A DNA stretch of 32,869 nt from Solirubrobacterales bacterium. Its GTDB lineage: Bacteria > Actinomycetota > Thermoleophilia > Solirubrobacterales > Solirubrobacteraceae. Where the stretch lies: positions 1-32,869 of the forward strand of contig JAFAXX010000032.1 of the NCBI GenBank assembly GCA_019240655.1, given 5' to 3'. The position numbers and the translations under genes are program-made. The notes under the pieces were generated by a model, which did not search any database, had not been told where the DNA came from, and saw nothing but the letters and a program-made list of their open reading frames with translations. Positions 1 to 8,510 of the stretch are shown one piece after another. Position 1 is the first letter of the stretch. Every line of letters starts with the position of its first letter.

Positions 1-5
1 TGCGA

Positions 6-55
6 CCCCGTCCGGACGGGGCTGGCTGGTCCCAGGGATGCCTCGCGCAGCGAGG
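6..55 (-). terminator. Back-to-back hairpins downstream of the PAS-domain gene
   Basis: Positions 6-21 form a perfect 16-bp palindrome (CCCCGTCCGGACGGGG), and 41-55 form a 6-bp stem CCTCGC/GCGAGG with a 3-nt loop. The second starts 10 nt beyond the stop codon of the minus-strand gene ending at 65, where an intrinsic terminator would sit. Neither is followed by a T-run, which is common for high-GC actinobacterial terminators. The 6-21 palindrome could instead be an operator for a gene outside the window. Confidence 0.4.
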
Positions 56-64
56 CCCCAAGCC

Positions 65-601
65 CTAGTCGACCGCGCGCAGGCGCCGCTCGCGGGGCGC
101 CTGGAGCACGACCAGGGCGGCGCGTGGCGGCCCGCACGGGGCGATCCGGGCCCGCATCCGCACGCCGAAGGTGTTCCATGGGCGGACGATCGCGCTGGCC
201 GGTTCCTCGGAGCCCGAGGCGGCGCTGGCGATCGCTGCGGCGAATCCGGTCCCCGACTGCGCCTCGGCGTCGGCGGGAACGACCAGCTCCGCTACCGGCC
301 GGTTGATCGCCTTCTCCTCGGCCACCGCGAGCAGCGTCTGCGCCCGGCGGGAGACAGCCTGGACCAGCATCGCGTGGTCGATCACCAGGAACGCGTCGCG
401 GTCGGTCGGCAAGATGTCGCGGCGGGTCTCCAGCAGCAGGCCGAGCCCGCAGGAACGGCACACGCGAGCGGTCGGCGCGGGGGCCTCATCGGTAGGCGCC
501 GGCGCGGCGCAGTGCCCGCAGAACCAGGCCCATTCGACGGCCTCGCTCGCGGTCCCCTGCACCAGCCTCAATGCCGGCCTCGATCGTTGGAACTCACTCA
601 T
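65..601 (-). CDS. Zinc-ribbon plus PAS-like domain protein
   Basis: A 178-aa protein of unknown specific role. Residues 28-51 carry two CxxC pairs (C28/C31 and C48/C51), typical of a small zinc ribbon. From about residue 68 the segment around FLVIDHAMLVQAVSRRAQ looks like a PAS-fold core: a strand ending in an aspartate, then the helix that in sensor proteins follows the ligand pocket. There is no kinase, cyclase or DNA-binding domain, so it is at most a sensor or adaptor. The start is the ATG at 601, because further upstream the frame runs into the tRNA-Ser gene. A -10-like TAGGAT lies at 618-613, 11 nt before the ATG. The PAS call rests on pattern recognition; the zinc ribbon is seen directly. 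Confidence 0.65.
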   Translation of the reverse strand: MSEFQRSRPALRLVQGTASEAVEWAWFCGHCAAPAPTDEAPAPTARVCRSCGLGLLLETRRDILPTDRDAFLVIDHAMLVQAVSRRAQTLLAVAEEKAINRPVAELVVPADAEAQSGTGFAAAIASAASGSEEPASAIVRPWNTFGVRMRARIAPCGPPRAALVVLQAPRERRLRAVD

Positions 602-682
602 GCCCGCTTTGCATCCTAGCCTCTGGTCTGCGCGCAGGAACCCACACGACGAGATTTTGTTCAGCCTTCCGGGTCTCGGAAA

Positions 683-772
683 CGGAGAGGGGGGGATTCG
701 AACCCCCGAACGAGGTTGACCCCCGTTACGCGATTTCCAGTCGCGCCCGTTCAACCGCTCCGGCACCTCTCC
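683..772 (-). tRNA. tRNA-Ser (anticodon GGA)
   Basis: The minus strand folds as a class II tRNA of about 90 nt. The acceptor stem GGAGAGG (772-766) pairs with CCTCTCC (690-684), followed by discriminator G. The T arm has a 5-bp stem of C/G pairs around TTCGAAT (691-707). The anticodon stem CGCGA/TCGCG encloses CTGGAAA, giving anticodon GGA (plus-strand TCC at 736-738). A long variable arm lies between the anticodon and T arms, as expected for serine tRNA. It decodes UCC and UCU. CCA is not encoded. Confidence 0.96.
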
Positions 773-815
773 GGGGTCGGTGCTTAGGCTACCGCGGCCC
801 GGCGCTACGACGCAC

Positions 816-2030
816 TCAGAGCTGCCAGCGGCCGCCCTGGAGCAGCACGTGCTCCCGGCCCTCGGCGTCGGTTCCGGCCACCGAAACCTCGTCACTTCCG
901 ATCATGAAGTCGATGTGCAGCTGGCTGCGGTTGATCCGGGCGGCGTCGCCGGCGGCGGTCACGGCGAAGTCGAGACCCTGGCCGAGGGCGATGTGGCTGG
1001 CCGCGTTCTCGTCGAGCAGCGTGTCGAAGAACACCGTGCCGAGGTGGCCGATCCGGCTCTCGCGGTCGACCAGGGCGACCTCACCGAGCCGGGCCGCCCC
1101 GTCGTCGCGGGCCGTGAGGTTGCGCAGCGTGTCGGCGCCGTGGTCGGCGTCGATCTCGACCGCGCGCCCGGCCTCGAAGCGAACGCGCAGCCCGGTGACC
1201 ATCGCGCCGGAGACGAACAGCGGCTTGGTCGCGCTGACGACTCCCTCGACCCGCGCGGGATCAGGAGTGGTGAACACCTCCTCGGTGGGCAGGTTCGGGG
1301 CATGGGCGATCCCGTCGACGGTTTCGAGCTGCCCGCACGTCCACCGGCTGCTCGGCAGCAGGCCGACGCGCAGGTCGGTGCCCGGGCCGGCGAATCGAAG
1401 CGCGTCGAGCCGCAGCCGCTCGAGCTTGGCGGCCGCCTCGGTCAGGTCGCCCAGGCGGCGCCGCCAGGCGCCGACCGGCTCCTTCTCGTCCAGGCGGCAG
1501 ACGTGCGCGACCTCGCTCCACAGCCGCGCCAGCGCCTCGGCCGGCTCGAGCTCCGGATGCACGAGCTCGGCCCACCCCGGGCTAGGGCACGGCGCCACTG
1601 TCCAGTTCACCTCGCGGGCATTGATGACCTCGATCGACTCGCGCACCGACGGGAGCATGTCCCGCCCCAGCCGTGACGTGTCGACCCCGTCCATCACGTG
1701 CGGCGCGACCGGCCCGGTGAGCGAGATCACCGCGCAGCGGTGCTCGCCGAGGGCGCGCACACGCTCGCCATACCAGGGCGGAACGAAGGCGAGCGTGTCC
1801 GCCGGCGCGTGCACGGCGCGCGAGCGCTTGAGGTGCATGTCGAACACCGACAGGTCGACGAACTTGGCGCCGTCCCGGTAGGCGGTCTCGGCGATCATCC
1901 GGGCCAGCGGCTCCTTCCCCGGCTCGGAGGCGAGCGACACGATCTGCCCCGGGCGGACGTTGGCGCCGAAACGGACGATCAGCTGGGCGAGCTCGCGGAT
2001 CGTCGACTCGTGGGTGAGGGCCCGGCTCAT
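816..2030 (-). CDS. M29-family metal-dependent aminopeptidase (AmpS/AmpT type)
   Basis: A 404-aa cytoplasmic aminopeptidase of the thermophilic M29 family, which removes N-terminal residues using a two-metal site. The family's metal-site segments are visible: NLPTEEVFTTP (glutamate ligand), LDENAASHIALGQG (glutamate and histidine) and the C-terminal SQLHIDFMIGS (His and Asp ligands). Length matches the usual 400-410 aa. The ATG at 2030 opens the expected N-terminal sequence, while in-frame sequence further upstream is low-complexity antisense of the neighbouring gene. TATGCT at 2042-2037 is a good -10 hexamer 6 nt from the ATG, with no Shine-Dalgarno, so the transcript is probably leaderless. 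It is divergent from the acyl-CoA ligase at 2128. Confidence 0.92.
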   Translation of the reverse strand: MSRALTHESTIRELAQLIVRFGANVRPGQIVSLASEPGKEPLARMIAETAYRDGAKFVDLSVFDMHLKRSRAVHAPADTLAFVPPWYGERVRALGEHRCAVISLTGPVAPHVMDGVDTSRLGRDMLPSVRESIEVINAREVNWTVAPCPSPGWAELVHPELEPAEALARLWSEVAHVCRLDEKEPVGAWRRRLGDLTEAAAKLERLRLDALRFAGPGTDLRVGLLPSSRWTCGQLETVDGIAHAPNLPTEEVFTTPDPARVEGVVSATKPLFVSGAMVTGLRVRFEAGRAVEIDADHGADTLRNLTARDDGAARLGEVALVDRESRIGHLGTVFFDTLLDENAASHIALGQGLDFAVTAAGDAARINRSQLHIDFMIGSDEVSVAGTDAEGREHVLLQGGRWQL

Positions 2031-2036
2031 AGGACG

Positions 2037-2042
2037 AGCATA
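2037..2042 (-). promoter_or_regulatory. -10 hexamer for a leaderless aminopeptidase transcript
   Basis: TATGCT on the minus strand ends 6 nt before the ATG at 2030, so transcription would begin at or next to the A of the start codon. No Shine-Dalgarno-like sequence is present in the gap and no convincing -35 was found. Leaderless mRNAs are common in Actinobacteria. The start-site claim is inference. Confidence 0.45.
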
Positions 2043-2117
2043 CGAGGCGGCGGCCGGCACGCGCTTGCACTGAGCGCCTTGGAGGCTCATGCTTTCGACA
2101 ATCGAGGCAGAGCACGA

Positions 2118-2189
2118 GGAGGGCGTGATGAGCGACACAGCTCGGGAGGGCGTGATCAGCGAGCGAGCATGCGAGGGCCTGATGATGGA
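2118..2189 (+). repeat. Triplicated 27-bp unit at the acyl-CoA ligase start
   Basis: Three imperfect copies of an 18-bp core (consensus GGAGGGCGTGATSAGCGA) begin at 2118, 2145 and 2172, exactly 27 bp apart. The third copy is the most diverged. The period is nine codons, so the reading frame is kept. Copies 1 and 2 carry a GGAGGG Shine-Dalgarno-like sequence and copy 3 a GAGGG, each just upstream of a possible start: ATG 2128; GTG at 2152, which is in frame; and ATG 2182/2185. The repeat thus multiplies translation-initiation signals. Confidence 0.8.
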
Positions 2190-3780
2190 CGACTTCCCGC
2201 TCTCGTTGAGAGCGGTGATCGAGCGTGCCGAGACCCTCAGCTTTCGCCGCCCGGTGGTGTTTCGCCGGCCCGATGGGTCGATCCACCGGACGACGCTCGG
2301 CGAGTGCGCGGCCCGCGCGCGCCGGCTGGCCGCCGGGTTGGCCGCCCTCGGCATCGGCGCCGGCGAGCGCGTCGCCACCATGCTCTGGAACCAACCTGAG
2401 CACCTCGAGGCCTACCTGGCCATCCCGCCGATGGGCGCGGTGATCCACACGCTGAACCCTCGTCTGCACACGGACGAGCTGAGCTTCATCGCGGCGGATG
2501 CCGCGGACCGCGCGATCATCGTCGACGAGACGCTGCTCGACGTGTTCGAGGCGCTCCGCGCCGAGTGGCAGTTCGAGCACGTGATCGTCGTTTCGCACTC
2601 CGGCTCGGCGCCGGATGCAGCGCTCGAGTATGAGTCGCTGACCTCGGCGCACGAGCCGATGGACTGGCCGGAGATCGGCGAGCGGCGGGCGGCCGCGATG
2701 TGCTACACGTCGGGCACGACGGGACGGCCCAAGGGCGTCCTGTACTCGCACCGCTCGGTCGTCCTGCATTCGCTCGTGACCGCGCTGCCGGACACCATGG
2801 GGGTGAGCACGCACGACGTGATCCTCCCGGTGGTACCGATGTTCCACGCGAACGCCTGGGGGCTGCCCTACGCCGCGGCGTTCGCGGGAGCGGCGCTCGT
2901 GCTGCCCGGCCCGCGGCTCGATGCCGAGAGCGTGCTCGACCTTCTGGCCGGCGAGCGGGTGACCGTCACCGCGGGCGTGCCGACGGTCTGGATGTCGGTG
3001 CTGCAGGCGATCGAGGAGCAGCCCGACCGCTGGGATCTGAGCGCGCTCAAGCGGATGATCGTCGGCGGCTCCGCGGTGCCCCGCAGCCTGCTCGAGGGCT
3101 TCGACCGCCACGGTCTGACGATCCTCCAGGCGTGGGGCATGACCGAGACCTCGCCGCTCGGGAGCATGTGCCGCGTGCCCCCAGAGCTCGATTCCGCCTC
3201 CACCGAGGACAGATACGACTTCCGCGCGCGCCAGGGGATCGCGGTGCCGTTCATCGAGCTGCGGGCCCGCGGCGACGACGGCGAGCTGATCCCCTGGAAC
3301 GACCAGGCGATGGGCGAGCTCGAGGTCCGGGGGCCGTGGGTGGCGGCCGGCTATCACGGCGGCGCCGGCCAGGAGAAGTTCACCGACGACGGCTGGTTCC
3401 AGACGGGCGACGTCGTCCGCATCGACGAGCACGGCTGCATCCGGATCACCGATCGGGCCAAGGACCTGGTCAAGTCCGGCGGCGAGTGGATCTCCTCCGT
3501 CGACCTCGAGAACCTGCTGATGGCCCACCCGGCCGTGGCCGAGGCCGCGGTGATCGCGATCCCGGATGAGCGGTGGGGAGAGCGGCCCCTGGCCGCGATC
3601 GTGCTCCGCGAGGGCCAGGAGGCGAGCCCCGACGATCTGCGCCAACACCTCACCGGGCAATTCGCCAAGTGGCAGATACCGGAGCGGATCGAGTTCATCG
3701 AGGAGATTCCGCGCACCGCCACGGGGAAGTTCAAGAAGACCGAGTTGCGAGAGCGCTTCGTCCAGGCGGTCGCGCGGTAG
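2128..3780 (+). CDS. Long-chain/medium-chain fatty-acyl-CoA ligase (ANL superfamily)
   Basis: Activates a carboxylic acid to its CoA thioester through an acyl-adenylate. The 550-aa protein has the whole ANL core: phosphate-binding loop YTSGTTGRPKG at about 193-203, AWGMTETSPLG, the GWFQTGDVV motif, the hinge region DRAKDLVKSGGEWISS and the C-terminal catalytic lysine loop PRTATGKFKK. Length and motifs fit fatty-acid CoA ligases; the exact chain length is not readable. The ATG at 2128 is chosen because GGAGG at 2118-2122 precedes it at good distance. The ATG at 2182/2185, immediately before DDFPLSL where family members usually begin, is the main alternative. The 27-bp triplication makes the N-terminus ambiguous. 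No beta-oxidation genes adjoin it. Confidence 0.93.
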   Translation: MSDTAREGVISERACEGLMMDDFPLSLRAVIERAETLSFRRPVVFRRPDGSIHRTTLGECAARARRLAAGLAALGIGAGERVATMLWNQPEHLEAYLAIPPMGAVIHTLNPRLHTDELSFIAADAADRAIIVDETLLDVFEALRAEWQFEHVIVVSHSGSAPDAALEYESLTSAHEPMDWPEIGERRAAAMCYTSGTTGRPKGVLYSHRSVVLHSLVTALPDTMGVSTHDVILPVVPMFHANAWGLPYAAAFAGAALVLPGPRLDAESVLDLLAGERVTVTAGVPTVWMSVLQAIEEQPDRWDLSALKRMIVGGSAVPRSLLEGFDRHGLTILQAWGMTETSPLGSMCRVPPELDSASTEDRYDFRARQGIAVPFIELRARGDDGELIPWNDQAMGELEVRGPWVAAGYHGGAGQEKFTDDGWFQTGDVVRIDEHGCIRITDRAKDLVKSGGEWISSVDLENLLMAHPAVAEAAVIAIPDERWGERPLAAIVLREGQEASPDDLRQHLTGQFAKWQIPERIEFIEEIPRTATGKFKKTELRERFVQAVAR

Positions 3781-3850
3781 CCGTCTGCGCTCGCCGTGGG
3801 GCGGGTAGCGAGATAGCCGCCACGCTTGCGCTTGCCGGGGGGCGGGTAGC
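3778..3850 (+). repeat. Two-copy intergenic direct repeat
   Basis: The gap after the acyl-CoA ligase holds two related copies, 3778-3809 and 3814-3850. Both run from TAGCCG to GGGGCGGGTAGC, and the second is 5 nt longer in the middle. The first copy begins with the stop codon of the ligase. The second ends in TAGCAA, 6 nt before the ATG at 3859, where a -10 element for a leaderless transcript would lie. The duplication probably copied a promoter-like end. Confidence 0.6.
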
Positions 3851-3858
3851 AAATCCTC

Positions 3859-4839
3859 ATGCCGTTCGTCTCCACCCGGCAACACGGCACTGCGGACTAC
3901 GCGACCGGCGCCGCGCTGCTCGCCGCTCCCCGCTTGCTGGGCTGCCGTGACGGGGTGGCCAACGCCGTCCTCCGGGGTGCCGGAGTCGCGAAGCTCGGCT
4001 TGAGCGCGACTACCGACTACGAGCTGGGGCTCGTCCGGCGCGTGCCGGTTCCGGTGCATCTGGCGATCGACGCGGCCACCGGTGCGCTGCTCGTCGTGGG
4101 GGCGGCACGGCTCAGGCGCCGCCGCGCCGGCGTAGCGAGCTGGCTGCCGCATGGAGTCGTGGGCATCACCGAGATCGCTCTGGCCGCCGTGACCGAGCGC
4201 CGGCCGTCCGACCGCTTGCCGGCGGCGAGCCCAGCCGTGAGCCCCGCCGTCAGCCCGGCCGGCAGCCCGGCCGTGAGCCCCGCCGTCAGCCCGGCCGGGA
4301 GCTCGGCGGGCGAGGAACGCGCTCCCGCGCCGGCGGCCGCCGAGCCGGCGGGTGCGGAGCCGATCGTGCCCGCTCCGGCGACTGCCGCAGCGCGCGCCGC
4401 TGCGGAGCCGACCGTCCCGGGTCCGGCGACCGGCGCTTCGGCTGCGCCTCCCTCCCGGGACGCCCCGGTCGCGCGGACCCCGGACGACGACATCCTGGTC
4501 GCACGCGAGGAGGCCGCCGCCGCTGCGGCCGCTGCGCGAATCGGCGGCGTCGTCTCCAGCGCCTCGATCGACGACCCGGCGATGGAGCCGGTCTACCAGG
4601 CCGGCGGCGGGGAGCAGGAGGGCTGGGAAGAGACGGAGGCGGCGCTGATCGAGAACGCGACCCACGGCGAGGGCGCGGCGAATCCGGAGACCGACGCCTT
4701 CACGCCCGAGCTTGAGGCTGACCGGTCGGGCGCAGCCTACGCCGAGGCCGACAGCCTGCCCTCGACCGAGGTGATCGAGGATCGCGAGGCCGACGAGGAC
4801 TTCTCCGGTACGCACCCGCGTCCGGACAGCGAGGGCTGA
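3859..4839 (+). CDS. Membrane-anchored hypothetical protein with long low-complexity acidic tail
   Basis: A 326-aa protein not recognised as a named family. Residues 1-115 hold short hydrophobic segments separated by charged turns (DYATGAALLAAPRLLG; VHLAIDAATGALLVVGAARL; a segment near 95-113) and are probably a small membrane domain of three to four helices. The rest is Ala/Pro/Ser/Glu-rich and likely disordered. It begins with two 12-residue repeats of the SPAV/SPAG type and ends in a strongly acidic stretch. No catalytic motif was seen. There is no Shine-Dalgarno before ATG 3859, but TAGCAA ends 6 nt upstream, consistent with leaderless expression. The same-strand gap to the secreted phosphoesterase is 100 nt. 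Confidence 0.6.
   Translation: MPFVSTRQHGTADYATGAALLAAPRLLGCRDGVANAVLRGAGVAKLGLSATTDYELGLVRRVPVPVHLAIDAATGALLVVGAARLRRRRAGVASWLPHGVVGITEIALAAVTERRPSDRLPAASPAVSPAVSPAGSPAVSPAVSPAGSSAGEERAPAPAAAEPAGAEPIVPAPATAAARAAAEPTVPGPATGASAAPPSRDAPVARTPDDDILVAREEAAAAAAAARIGGVVSSASIDDPAMEPVYQAGGGEQEGWEETEAALIENATHGEGAANPETDAFTPELEADRSGAAYAEADSLPSTEVIEDREADEDFSGTHPRPDSEG
4228..4299 (+). repeat. In-frame 2 x 36-bp tandem repeat
   Basis: Two adjacent 36-bp units (4228-4263 and 4264-4299) differ at two positions and encode the same 12 residues, of pattern SPAV-SPAV-SPAG. Each unit is built from three 12-bp subunits, a sign of slipped-strand expansion. It lies in the disordered linker of the protein at 3859-4839. 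Confidence 0.85.
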
Positions 4840-4939
4840 CCGGCTAGGCACCCCGGATTGCCACGACAGTCATGGGCGTCGGCCCGTCCGGGGTGGCCGG
4901 GGCGAAACTTGAGCTCTCCCTCTGGGTTATCGCCCAGGG

Positions 4940-7063
4940 ATGTCGGTGCTGCCGCGCGGGAGCTGGCGATTGCGCCTTCGATGCTTGGGTGCCCTACTGG
5001 TTGCGGTGGCGCTGGCCGGGCTGGGCGGCGTCACCGGGTCGGCGCCGGCGGCTGGCACGGCTGCGGGCTGCATCACGGTAGCCGGCGTGAGCACGGCGGC
5101 GCCGTCCGCGTGCTGCCCGCCCGGCAAGCACACTTCAACGCGGAGCGTGCCCAAGGCGCTCGCCGTCCACGCCACTCCCAACCCTGCCTCCGCGGGCCAG
5201 GCGGTGACGATCTCGGGGCGCGTCACCGGCGGCGGGGGATGCGGCCGGACGGTGACGATTTGGCGCCGATCCGGGGGCCAGCGGAGGTTCTCCGTGGTGA
5301 CGCCGACGCTCACCGATGCTTCCGGGCACTTTGAGGTGCAGTTCATCCCCGGTGAGATCGAGACGACCGGAGCGTGGCTGGCGACCGTGCCTCGCCTGCG
5401 CAGCCCGGTGGTGACCCAGCCGGTGTACGCCGCGGTGACACTCTCGAGCACGGCGACGTTTGCCGTCGCCGGCGACCGGCAGATGCTTTCCGGTCAGCTC
5501 GCCCCCGCCCGGACCGGGGAGTCGGTGGCGCTCCAGCGGCTGGCTGCTGCCGGTTGGCAGACGGTCGCCCGCCCCCGGCTCGACCCGACCGGCAGCTTCG
5601 CGGCCTCGCTGGTGCTCGAGGTGGCCGGCCTCGAGCGCTGGCGCGCCGTCCTTCCGGCCAGCTCGCGCAACCCCGAGTCGCGCTCGCCCGAGGTGATGAT
5701 CCGCGTCGCGCCGGCGACCGGAATCCACAAGATCCGCCACGTGGTCGTGATCATGCAGGAGAACCGCTCGTTCGACAGCTACTTCGGCACCTATCCCGGC
5801 GCTGACGGGATCCCGCGCGGTGCCTGCGTGCCCGATCCGCTCAACGGCGGCTGCGTCGCCCCCTATCACGACTCCTCGGATGTGAACTACGGCGGCCCTC
5901 ACGGCCAGTCGAACGCCGCCGCCGACATCAACGGCGGGCTGATGAACGGGTTCGTCGCCCAGGCCCAGCAGGGACTCGGCTGCAGCACCACGAATCCGAA
6001 CTGCAGTCCCTGCACGCAGCAAGCCCAGGCGCAGAGCGGACAGACCAGCCAATGCGTCGACGTGATCGGCTATCACGATGCGCGGGAGATTCCCAACTAC
6101 TGGAAGTACGCCCGGGACTTCGTCCTCCAGGACCACATGTTCGAGCCGAACTCGTCATGGAGCCTCCCGGCGCATCTGTTCATGGTCTCCGAGTGGTCGG
6201 CGTTCTGCACCAATCCACTGAAGCCGTTTTCGTGCCATGGCGCGCTGCAGTGGCCCAATCCCGACTGGCCCACCGGCACGTTCTCGACGATGAGCGCTCC
6301 CGCCGACGGCCAGCTCCACTACGCGTGGACCGACATGACCTACCTGCTCCACAAGCAGAACGTCAGCTGGGGCTATTACGTCTTCCACGGGACTGAGCCG
6401 GACTGCGAGAACGACAGCGCGATGACGTGTGCGCCGATACAGCAGGTGCCCCAGACGCCCGGCATCTGGAACCCGCTGCCCGCGTTCTCGGACGTCACCG
6501 AGGACGGCCAGCTTGGCAACGTCCAGTCGCTGAGCAACTTCTTCGCCCAGGCCCGGAATGGAACGCTCCCGGCGGTGTCCTGGATCGATCCGAACGGGAC
6601 GGTGTCCGAGCATCCTCCCGCGCTCGTGAGCGCGGGACAGACGTACGTCACCGGGCTGATCAACGCAATCATGCGCAGCCCGGACTGGCCCAACACGGCG
6701 ATCTTTCTCTCCTGGGACGACTGGGGCGGCTTCTATGACCACGTCGTCCCGCCGGTCGTCGATCGCAACGGCTACGGTCTGCGGGTCCCCGGGTTGGTGA
6801 TCAGCCCGTACGCCCGCTCTGGCTACGTCGATCACCAGACGCTGAGCCACGACGCGTACAACAAATTCATCGAGGACGACTTCCTCGGCGGCGAGCGGCT
6901 CAACCCGGCCACCGATGGCCGCGCCGATCCGCGTCCCGATGTTCGTGAGAGCAACCCCTTGCTGGGCAACCTGACGGCGGACTTCGACTTCGACCAGCCG
7001 CCCCGGCGTCCGGTGATCCTGCCCGTCGACCCGGCGCCCGGACCGGCCTCACGCGCCCCGTAG
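4940..7063 (+). CDS. Secreted phosphoesterase (phospholipase C / acid phosphatase, PlcC-AcpA family)
   Basis: A 707-aa exported hydrolase of phosphate esters. Residues 1-38 form a Sec-type signal peptide (basic start, then [15 protein letters not shown]). Residues about 70-255 hold two beta-rich, Ig-like segments. The phosphoesterase domain starts near 262, with the family's ENRSFD motif at 274-279 carrying metal-binding and nucleophile-region residues. Further family motifs are [31 protein letters not shown] and [20 protein letters not shown]. Cysteine pairs around 295-375 may form disulfides. Phospholipids or other phosphate esters are plausible substrates; the choice cannot be read from sequence. 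No twin-arginine motif was seen, unlike mycobacterial Plc proteins. A short imperfect hairpin (CTGGG/CCCAG, about 4922-4937) sits just before the ATG and could mask the initiation region. Confidence 0.9.
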   Translation: MSVLPRGSWRLRLRCLGALLVAVALAGLGGVTGSAPAAGTAAGCITVAGVSTAAPSACCPPGKHTSTRSVPKALAVHATPNPASAGQAVTISGRVTGGGGCGRTVTIWRRSGGQRRFSVVTPTLTDASGHFEVQFIPGEIETTGAWLATVPRLRSPVVTQPVYAAVTLSSTATFAVAGDRQMLSGQLAPARTGESVALQRLAAAGWQTVARPRLDPTGSFAASLVLEVAGLERWRAVLPASSRNPESRSPEVMIRVAPATGIHKIRHVVVIMQENRSFDSYFGTYPGADGIPRGACVPDPLNGGCVAPYHDSSDVNYGGPHGQSNAAADINGGLMNGFVAQAQQGLGCSTTNPNCSPCTQQAQAQSGQTSQCVDVIGYHDAREIPNYWKYARDFVLQDHMFEPNSSWSLPAHLFMVSEWSAFCTNPLKPFSCHGALQWPNPDWPTGTFSTMSAPADGQLHYAWTDMTYLLHKQNVSWGYYVFHGTEPDCENDSAMTCAPIQQVPQTPGIWNPLPAFSDVTEDGQLGNVQSLSNFFAQARNGTLPAVSWIDPNGTVSEHPPALVSAGQTYVTGLINAIMRSPDWPNTAIFLSWDDWGGFYDHVVPPVVDRNGYGLRVPGLVISPYARSGYVDHQTLSHDAYNKFIEDDFLGGERLNPATDGRADPRPDVRESNPLLGNLTADFDFDQPPRRPVILPVDPAPGPASRAP

Positions 7064-7073
7064 GCCTGGGCGA

Positions 7074-7111
7074 CGCGGCGGATAACCGGCCGGCGCGCGC
7101 GGGACGCCGCG
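7074..7111 (+). terminator. Stem-loop after the phosphoesterase gene
   Basis: CGCGGCG (7074-7080) pairs perfectly with CGCCGCG (7105-7111) across a GC-rich loop that contains a further CCGG/CCGG palindrome. It starts 10 nt after the stop codon. There is no T-run. Probably a transcription end or mRNA 3' stabiliser. Confidence 0.4.
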
Positions 7112-7217
7112 GCTCGGTGAGTGCAAGCGCCGCTTCGCGCTCGGGACATCGCAGGCGCCCAAACTTTGGACACGCGGCCAGTGCCGGGGGGTGGGGGGCT
7201 TCGGCATGATCCCCGCC

Positions 7218-7511
7218 ATGAACGCCGAGCGTACCCGGGCCTACCGGAGGGTGATGCACACCCTGAGCGAGGCGGGCCCGAGCAAGCTGCTCGACGAGGA
7301 GCAGGACCGCCTGCGCCATGCCGCCGACACGCTGCTCTTCAGCCAGCGGGTCCTCGACGACGATGACTCTCAAGCCGCGCTGGCCGACACCGAGCGGTTG
7401 TGTCGCTGGCTGGTCGACAGCGGACGCTGGCAGGAGGTCACCGCGATGCGGCTTGCCGATGACGTTGCGGAGTGCGGCCCGGAGCAGCCGGGCGAGCTAC
7501 GGGCGGCCTGA
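7218..7511 (+). CDS. Small hypothetical helical protein
   Basis: A 97-aa protein, charged and probably all-helical, with no cysteine pairs, signal peptide or membrane segment. The family was not recognised. ATG 7218 (MNAERTRAYRR) is preferred; ATG 7206 adds four residues (MIPA). Neither has a clear Shine-Dalgarno beyond the G-run at 7187-7199. The last 74 nt overlap the 3' end of the convergent MerR regulator gene, so antisense interference between the two messages is possible. Codon-position GC looks coding, and the LLDEEQDRLRHAADTLLFSQ stretch resembles a real amphipathic helix. Confidence 0.55.
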   Translation: MNAERTRAYRRVMHTLSEAGPSKLLDEEQDRLRHAADTLLFSQRVLDDDDSQAALADTERLCRWLVDSGRWQEVTAMRLADDVAECGPEQPGELRAA

Positions 7512-8409
7512 GGTCCACCGCGAGATCGCCTGAGGCGACTACGCCGGCGGCGGCAACCGCGTCCTCGCCGAGGTGCCGGAGGCCACAACGGCGGGCGACG
7601 TCCATCCCGCTCGCGGGGCCTACGAGTGCCACCGGCCAGCGGGTGCCGAGGCGGCGAATCGCGTCGACGTGCGGCGCCAGACGATCCGGCAGCTGAGTGG
7701 CGAGCACGATCAGGTCCGGGGCGACGCTTTCAGCAGTGGATCCCAGCGCGTCGAGCGGCGTGGCGGCGCCGAGGTAGGTGATCCTCCAGCCGAGGTGGTG
7801 CAGGGCGATGCCGAAGACGATCAGGTCCAGGGGGTGGCGCTCGACGGGCGGGCAGGCGATGAGAGCGCGCGGGCCGAGGCCGCGATCCCAGCCGCGGGCC
7901 AGCGCGAGCAAGCGCGAATGCAGGAAGTTCTCGGCGAAGTGTTCCCGGGCCAGCGGCGCGAGAGCGTGTCGCCGGCGCTCGCCGGCCTCCCGCACGAACG
8001 GCAGCAGCACCTCCCGGATGACCGCGGTGGCCGAGTAGTCGCTCAGCAGCTCGTGCAGGGCGCGCTCGGCCGAGGACTCCTCGAAGGCGGCGAAGGCGTC
8101 CTGGAGCTCGCGGACGACGCGCGCGGCCGCGTGCTCGGGGACGCCGGAGCCGCGACCCGCGCGTACGCTAAGACGGGCCGCCATCGAGAGCTCGGCGGCC
8201 TGGGCGGGAGGAATCTGCTCGCTGATGTAGCGCTTCATCAGCCTCACCCGCGCCTCGTCGAGCGCCGAGTACAGGCGGGTGTTGCCCGCCGTCCGGCGCG
8301 GCTTCAACAGCCCGTAGCGCCGTTCCCAGACCCGCAGCGTGTCGGTCGTCACGCCCACGCGGCGGCTGAGCTCGCTGATGCGCATCCAGGCCGAGGCAGG
8401 CGGCGGCAA
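7438..8409 (-). CDS. MerR-family regulator with B12-binding domain (CarH/LitR-like photoreceptor type)
   Basis: A 323-aa transcription regulator. Residues 10-76 are a MerR winged helix-turn-helix (RISELSRRVGVTTDTLRVWE, then RRYGLLKPRRTAGNTRLYS). Residues about 95-175 form the helical cap of cobalamin-binding regulators, and 180-295 a Rossmann-like B12 domain with ERHPLD (190-195), where H192 occupies the cobalt-ligand position of the ExHxxG motif. In the CarH signature W-x9-EH the EH pair is present (E156-H157), but the tryptophan is R146, and the motif glycine is D195. Family members repress light-inducible genes in the dark using adenosylcobalamin; whether this one still senses light is uncertain. 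TTG at 8409 is the likely start, with AGAAGG 4 nt upstream. A SigB-type promoter precedes it. Divergent from the PRC-barrel gene. Confidence 0.85.
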   Translation of the reverse strand: MPPPASAWMRISELSRRVGVTTDTLRVWERRYGLLKPRRTAGNTRLYSALDEARVRLMKRYISEQIPPAQAAELSMAARLSVRAGRGSGVPEHAAARVVRELQDAFAAFEESSAERALHELLSDYSATAVIREVLLPFVREAGERRRHALAPLAREHFAENFLHSRLLALARGWDRGLGPRALIACPPVERHPLDLIVFGIALHHLGWRITYLGAATPLDALGSTAESVAPDLIVLATQLPDRLAPHVDAIRRLGTRWPVALVGPASGMDVARRCGLRHLGEDAVAAAGVVASGDLAVDLRPPVARPAAPGRTPQRHRQAASR

Positions 8410-8455
8410 CTTACCTTCTTCCGTGCGGTTGCGGCTGGCTCGTTCGGCCGGGGTG

Positions 8456-8481
8456 TTACCCGCGGTATCCGCATCGAAAAC
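8456..8481 (-). promoter_or_regulatory. SigB/SigF-type promoter for the MerR regulator gene
   Basis: On the minus strand, GTTT at 8481-8478 is followed after exactly 16 nt by GGGTAA at 8461-8456. This is a full match to the actinobacterial general-stress sigma consensus GTTT-N14-16-GGGTAA. Predicted transcription starts near 8448, leaving about 40 nt before the TTG at 8409. Assignment to a SigB-like factor is by consensus only. Confidence 0.65.
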
Positions 8482-8510
8482 GAGACACCACAGGACTCAA
8501 TCTGGACGGA

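Noticed and set aside
1582-4851. A 1089-codon open frame on the minus strand
   Set aside because: It lies antisense to the acyl-CoA ligase and the 3859-4839 gene and also overlaps the aminopeptidase in another frame. Its translation is Arg/His/Gly-rich with no motif, a usual product of high GC content.
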